Shown: positions 58,901-64,000 of the stretch, in pieces
How positions within the stretch are numbered: position 1 is the first letter of the stretch
Layout of the letters: each line of letters begins with the position of its first letter
Source of the DNA: Fasciola hepatica
Lineage: Eukaryota; Platyhelminthes; Trematoda; Plagiorchiida; Fasciolidae
Length of the DNA: 64,000 nt
Assembly (NCBI GenBank): GCA_948099385.1
Contig: CANUEZ040000193.1
Location: 1,810,501-1,874,500, forward strand
Reading direction: 5' to 3'
Position numbers and translations under genes: made by a program
The notes under the pieces: model-generated
What the model was told of the DNA's origin: nothing
Seen by the model: only the letters and a program-made list of their open reading frames with translations
The model's database searches: none

Positions 58901-61900
58901 TGTTCGTTTTACCGCCCATAACAAACATAGTCAGTTTCCTGTAAGACACAACATTAATTCAGGTTGAACAATTGAAGTGAGCTAAGTCAGATCAGATCAC
59001 TCTTCTGTCTCATGACCAAGCTCATCTCACAGATGATAATTAGGCTATCTTTAAAGATACTTTCGAGAAGTAATCAACACAAATCTCAGATGAAAACAGG
59101 GATTCAGGATGACTGACTCACAAGCAGAAAACACTGCACAGTTTTGTCATCGTCTCAAAGGTATTCTTTTTCTCAAAAACAAATAACATTACTCAATAAT
59201 GTGCACGTCGCCCACCTAATTCTACTCTTAGTTATCTGTACTGATTCATGACCAACAAAATGAAATCAAGGCATATTCCCATTTGGTTTTGTGGTACACT
59301 TTATCGTTGTACGTGAACGGGAAGTATAAGCGATCTTTTGTAAGTTTCACATTCAGTTATTTGTAAAGTTGGTCACAAATAGGAAAGTCCCAGATTCGCC
59401 GAAACAAATCCGGTGGCATACGGAGCAGTCGGTCAGACTTCTACATCACTAGCCACACTGAATAATTTGAACGTCATGATTTTAATGAATGGTTGTTTCA
59501 ATTAGCTGATTAAATTGTGAGATCCACAAAGACCAGTGTTTGCCAAACACTCCTCCAAAACATGGTAGGCAATAAATTACGTCCTATAAGCACTCGTTTG
59601 CACTGACATCCTTTACTGTAAAGTAATTGAGAATCAAGAATAATGGTAATAATCGTTTACAAATCGACAGTCAGTATCAAGCATTGCCCGTGAAATCATG
59701 GAATTGATTAATTTGTAATATATGACTGTAATGTTAAAACCTCATTCAAACTTTTTACGTGCAAATCTAATTGGGAAGCCGCTGCCATCAATTTGACTCA
59801 TACTTTGAGTACGTCAAACAGAGATAACCTCGAAACCATGATCCCATAATTCCATCATCCTACTAACAGAAGGAAGCACTGGAGGATGACATTATTTGTT
59901 TCATTTCATACTATTATCAAAACGTGAAGTGGTTGCTAATTATATTTCGAATATCTACATGTATTATTCTGATATCTCAAATGATCATCGTTGCATCGTA
60001 TAGTACATCCCATTGGTAAGTGATTAGAAGATTTTATGATGTTTCAGAACAACCAATTTATTCGTTGGTTTTCTCGCGCGAATTCCCTCCAGATACTTGT
60101 CACCCCATCTGCAAACAACAGGCTTTTGAACAATAGAACTCATTGAAACTGGGTGGTTGTTCATGTTGTGCTCTCGATAGCTTAACTAATGTTTACAATG
60201 GCCTACTAAAGAAAAACGAGATCTTTGGAGTTCCGATAAGAGTGCGCATGAAAATATGTGCACTCAATGTAAGATTTCACGATTACGAGAAAAACTTTCA
60301 TCTTCTCAGTTACTGAGGAACTCCTCAAAATTCAATCAACCGTTCAAAAATATGCTGTGCGCTTTTTCACTTCAAACTTATGCACAATCGGAAAATGTAG
60401 GCATAACGCTTTTCGTGGCCGTACATATGTTTTTTCTTCCCGTTCGCAATCACAAAGAGTTTTCACAAATTGGTGTTGCTTACTCAGTAAACAAGACATA
60501 CTTGTATAGATTTTTTCAAAAAATTGATGTATTTGCAATAAAACTCTTCTCTTTCACCGTCCAATTCGCTGCAGATTACGACAAACTAGGTAAGTTTAGG
60601 TAGTTCTGTTGTGCTCCATGTATTATTGTACTTGAAGTGGTCATTCGAGTTAAAATGAACTAAAAGGATATATGATTCGAATTTCCACATAGTCGGTTTC
60701 TGACTTGGGACACAGTGTACATTTCTGACCATATTTCGTTTCGACTGTTATGGTTTGGATTGATTTTCACGGGATGTCCAAGTGACCGTTTGGATGAACA
60801 TATTTCTGGACGAGTCCCGCACGGCCAGTTAGAAATCAGGCGGCTGTTTTCTCTGACTCAAAATATCGGTATTTTCATATCAGAACTACGTCAGAAATGT
60901 GTGCCTATGAGAAGACTCTCGATTGAAGACATAGGCTAACCTATGAAAAGCGTACAGTTGGCTGTCAGTTAGTAGTCATAAGAGATTAACAGAATTCGTG
61001 CTGACATAGGCGAACTGATATAATTGATAATGTGACTTCCTTTTTATCTTGATTTTACCAGTATTTTGGGCACGACATGAACAGCAATTGTCTTTCTGTT
61101 ATTCTTTCCGATTGATTCAGAGGTCAGTTTGGAAAGATGAAAACCAACGATAAGATCTATGTTTGTTTTCGGTCTCGGAATCCAAAGTTACATGGGACAG
61201 ATAGGAAACGACCCACAAAGTAAGTACATATTCTCCGGAAAAATGAGAATATTATTTTGGGGACGGTTAACGTATTTTTATTTGCATGGCAATGTAATGT
61301 AATTACTATGCCGAGTTTTCAGATATTATGCTCAAAAATAGAAGGAATATGAAAAATAGGAAGGATATCATGAATAATAAAATATTCCGGTACATAATAA
61401 GAATCATTATAACTGGTATAGTTTGGTAAGTGAAAAAGTACAGGGGAACTCAGTTAGTCATAGAGTCGTGTATGTAAATCAGTTCAATCATTTCCCGAAA
61501 TAACTTGAAATGATCCAGTTTTGAATCAGATCGTGTGAGAGAATGTTCCATTGGAGACAGATATCTAGTAAAGATTCTGAACTTGAGGTTTTAGAAAAAC
61601 CTTGACTATGAACAACATCATCAGCGTATTCAAATAAATCGGACGTAGGGAGATTCCGTTGGGTCATTGCTATATGAGTTTAGTGAGAAGGAACAAAATA
61701 AAGTCATCATGGATAACTCCAGAATTGTTGACGCAACGTTTGGAATATTTGTACCCGACTCATTTTTCTGAATTTAAGTATGAAAATAGTCAAATAACTG
61801 AGCAAGAAATTGTGGGGACAATCTATAATATCAAGCTGATGAAAAAGTGGAAGGAGTGCTGAATCTGATTGAACGGGATAATATTAATATCAAAACGAAA

Positions 61901-61980
61901 TGAACATCGGGCAGTTCCAACTGGTCCGTTTAGGGTTAGGATTCGGGAGGTGTATTCGATAGGGTTCTTAGGTGACTAAA
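56000..61980. other. Long stretch without a recognised gene
   Basis: No domain, RNA or transposon was recognised. A plus frame at 58504-58692 contains a short hydrophobic run (WFMVIAVVHLSV) followed by an acidic, proline-rich part, a weak secreted-protein candidate; a similar CCCATTTGGTTT...TGGTACACTT motif recurs at about 59279-59315. Confidence 0.35.
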
Positions 61981-61982
61981 TA

Positions 61983-62197
61983 TAGCTGCAATCTCATTTG
62001 AATCGAATGGAGCGTGCATTGGCAGAGAGTCCATTTTTAGAAACATACGGTGATTCTTCCAAAATTGGATTTGACGAATAGCACGGCTCACCTTCAGAAC
62101 GAGGGCGAATCAACTATAGAAGAATCACCGTGTGTTTCCGGAAAAAGACTCCCCATTCATACGCACTCCATTCGATTCAAATGAGGTTAAAGCTGCA
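61983..62197. repeat. Imperfect inverted repeat, about 80-base arms (foldback)
   Basis: The left arm 61983-62061 and the right arm 62118-62197 pair as reverse complements at roughly 75-80 percent, both containing CTCATTTGAATCGAATGGAG and CGGTGATTCTTC sequences, around a 56-base spacer. It resembles a small foldback/MITE-like unit or an inverted tandem duplication. No target-site duplication was obvious. Confidence 0.65.
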
Positions 62198-62511
62198 CAC
62201 CAGCTGTGGAGTTCTCCAGTATAAGGACGACTGGGCAAAAGGGTACCGGGTTTGCATAACCGATGAGCATCAATAATCGCGAAAGTGGTCGGGTGCTTCC
62301 GGGAAAATGTTGTCCTGTCATCCACACACAATACCATACAACTCATATCGAAAATAACTAAATATACCCTACTGGACGGTTTTACTTTTGGTGATGTAAA
62401 AGCTTTTGAAAAACAATTTTTCCCGTGTCGTTTGTGTTTTGACCCTTGAGAATCGGAACGATGGTGAATGGTCTCCAAAGACAGGGAACGATCATTTTGA
62501 CAAGGATTCAC
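62125..62511 (-). CDS. 128-codon open frame, unknown
   Basis: The C-terminal part is encoded by the right arm of the inverted repeat, so that part is repeat-derived. The remainder is basic and serine-rich with no motif. It is probably not a host gene. Confidence 0.2.
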   Translation of the reverse strand: MNPCQNDRSLSLETIHHRSDSQGSKHKRHGKNCFSKAFTSPKVKPSSRVYLVIFDMSCMVLCVDDRTTFSRKHPTTFAIIDAHRLCKPGTLLPSRPYTGELHSWCAALTSFESNGVRMNGESFSGNTR

Positions 62512-62519
62512 TCAGAAGC

Positions 62520-64000
62520 GTTGTTATAGGCTCCTCAAAATGAACAATTCAAAGCCAGATGATTACAGGGGAGAGGCAATCCGGACCTGCATTGTGGAGA
62601 TGCAGACCTTACAAGATGTTCATCTGTGCTGAATGTGGAAAGGGGTACGAAATCTGTGCTAACACAGAGACAATACTAAGGATGTCTGTAAAGAGAAGCT
62701 GTAAAAAAGTAGTGTTGAGGTAGTCAACATCAGTCTCATCATGGCGGAATTTAGTTACATGAGCACAGATTAGTTTTATAGTGTGCCAGAGTGACTTGGG
62801 ATTCTCGATCGTCAGCATATTCGGTCCTTCCATCTCCACCTTGATTAGGTGAAAGTATTATTTGATGTTGAAGCCTCTGGGAGACTTTTATGAGATTTCC
62901 ATTGGCCTTTCCAGAATCTTCAGTAGGGAAAAAGCCATCATCACTATGAATATCAGTAAATAGTTTAGCAAATCGGAAGAGGAATATCTGCGTTTTTCAG
63001 GGAGATTTTACTGTGCGAAAGGTTTCAAAGGAGAAATCTTATGTGATTTGCTTCTGCGAGAAACCCTGTTTGTTTGTAGAACTATGAATTACGGAGGATG
63101 ATTGGTGGTTACTTTGTCCAAAACAAAATTTGTTCTCATGCGGAGGTTTTGACATTTACTACCCCGAGAACAAGTAACGACTATGTACCAGTTAGATTCA
63201 AATCGCAACTAATAACGTTTAAATTGTAACCCCTTAATAGGAACTTCAAGTGGGATAAATGCATTGTATGAAGAGTTGGTTTCTGACTGTGAACAAAAGA
63301 GGGCTACATACGTGCTCGTCCTATAGGTTCTAATTTTACTTGTTGTACTTGTTTTATTTGTATCTCCTAAACGAAAAACCTCGGTAAACTAGAAATAACC
63401 AAATAGTCAATACCTTCTGAAGGGTAATGAATATAACATTTGACCTGCCTCTAGGATAATTTGGAGTAGGTCGCTACCCCCCCCCCCCCTATTTCTTCTT
63501 CATGATGACCTATCTTGACAGCAGCACTGAGATCAATATACTTGCACCAAACAGTCATCACTCATGTTCTGCAACCAACCTCAAACATAAAATACACTTC
63601 TGTGAACATGATTTCAAGTTTTCACAGTGTGTGTTGGATTTGATATCTTCAAGAATAGTTATCGTGGGTTCATACTGGTCACGGAGGGCATGGTCATCTT
63701 AGCAGAAGAGATGCTAGTGGGAACAGTTTGCCATCCAGCTCATTGAAGTGTTTTCATCCAGATTCGATGTGTGCAAACCGCAACCATACATAACGGCCAT
63801 AATTCTTTAGAAGTCCCATTTCCGATGGAGAAAAATTACGATGGGGATGCATGCAAATATAAAAAAACACGAAATTGCAAAATGATTGGTTGAGGGAAAC
63901 CTAGCTCAGCCGATCGAAGAGCTCGCCATAGTGTAGAGCAAACTACAATGAGAATTCTGCGAAAGCAAGTGTGTTTATCAGTGAAAAACCTTTAGCTGAG
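62520..64000. other. Unassigned stretch to window end
   Basis: A plus segment near 62545-62600 (KPDDYRGEAIRTCIVEM) vaguely resembles a LINE RT entry motif but is too short to call. A 13-base C run lies at about 63477-63489. Nothing else recognised. Confidence 0.3.

Noticed and set aside
62545..62600. LINE RT entry-like DYRxxAIxxCIV
   Set aside because: Too short and no neighbouring RT motifs.
1..64000. CRISPR arrays, operons, bacterial promoters or riboswitches
   Set aside because: Gene structure, splice signals and transposons are eukaryotic; no regularly spaced repeats were found.

Overview
The window is eukaryotic, AT-rich DNA with no bacterial-style gene packing. The transposon families suggest a parasitic flatworm, most likely a trematode: several Penelope-like element (PLE) relics, two CR1/Jockey-type LINEs, an RTE-type LINE relic, BEL/Pao relics and a small Gypsy element with a CsRn1-like protease region. 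Long (TA)n arrays and wide gene-poor stretches fit the same picture. The taxon is an inference.

Layout. 1-5600 is one copy of a large duplicated block; a diverged inverted copy lies at 48540-53100. 5640-8600 holds a PLE reverse-transcriptase relic (+) and a long, broken LINE (-). 9230-9990 is a PLE C-terminus (+) whose 3' tail carries a hammerhead-ribozyme-like motif. 17870-20880 is a LINE lodged between two PLE fragments (+). 29.1-33.1 kb holds BEL/Pao relics (-). 35373-37956 is an internally deleted Gypsy element with both LTRs (-). 45.6-46.4 kb is an RTE-like relic (-). The rest is non-coding or unrecognised apart from scattered exon candidates with good splice sites.

Host genes. No host gene can be named. 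The strongest case is a small secreted-protein gene on + in the right-hand copy: a 97-nt signal-peptide exon (51287-51383), a symmetric 96-nt exon (53767-53862) and a terminal exon (54169-54218), joined by phase-1 introns into one open frame of about 80 codons. Its first exon, with the same length and the same GTGAGT donor, recurs in the left-hand copy on - at 1122-1218, so the window appears to hold two inverted, fast-diverging paralogues. An exon that reads like the C-terminal half of a PH domain lies at 35000-35168. Every exon call is a by-eye prediction without transcript support.

All transposon coding regions seen are broken by stops, frameshifts or deletions, so none looks autonomous.
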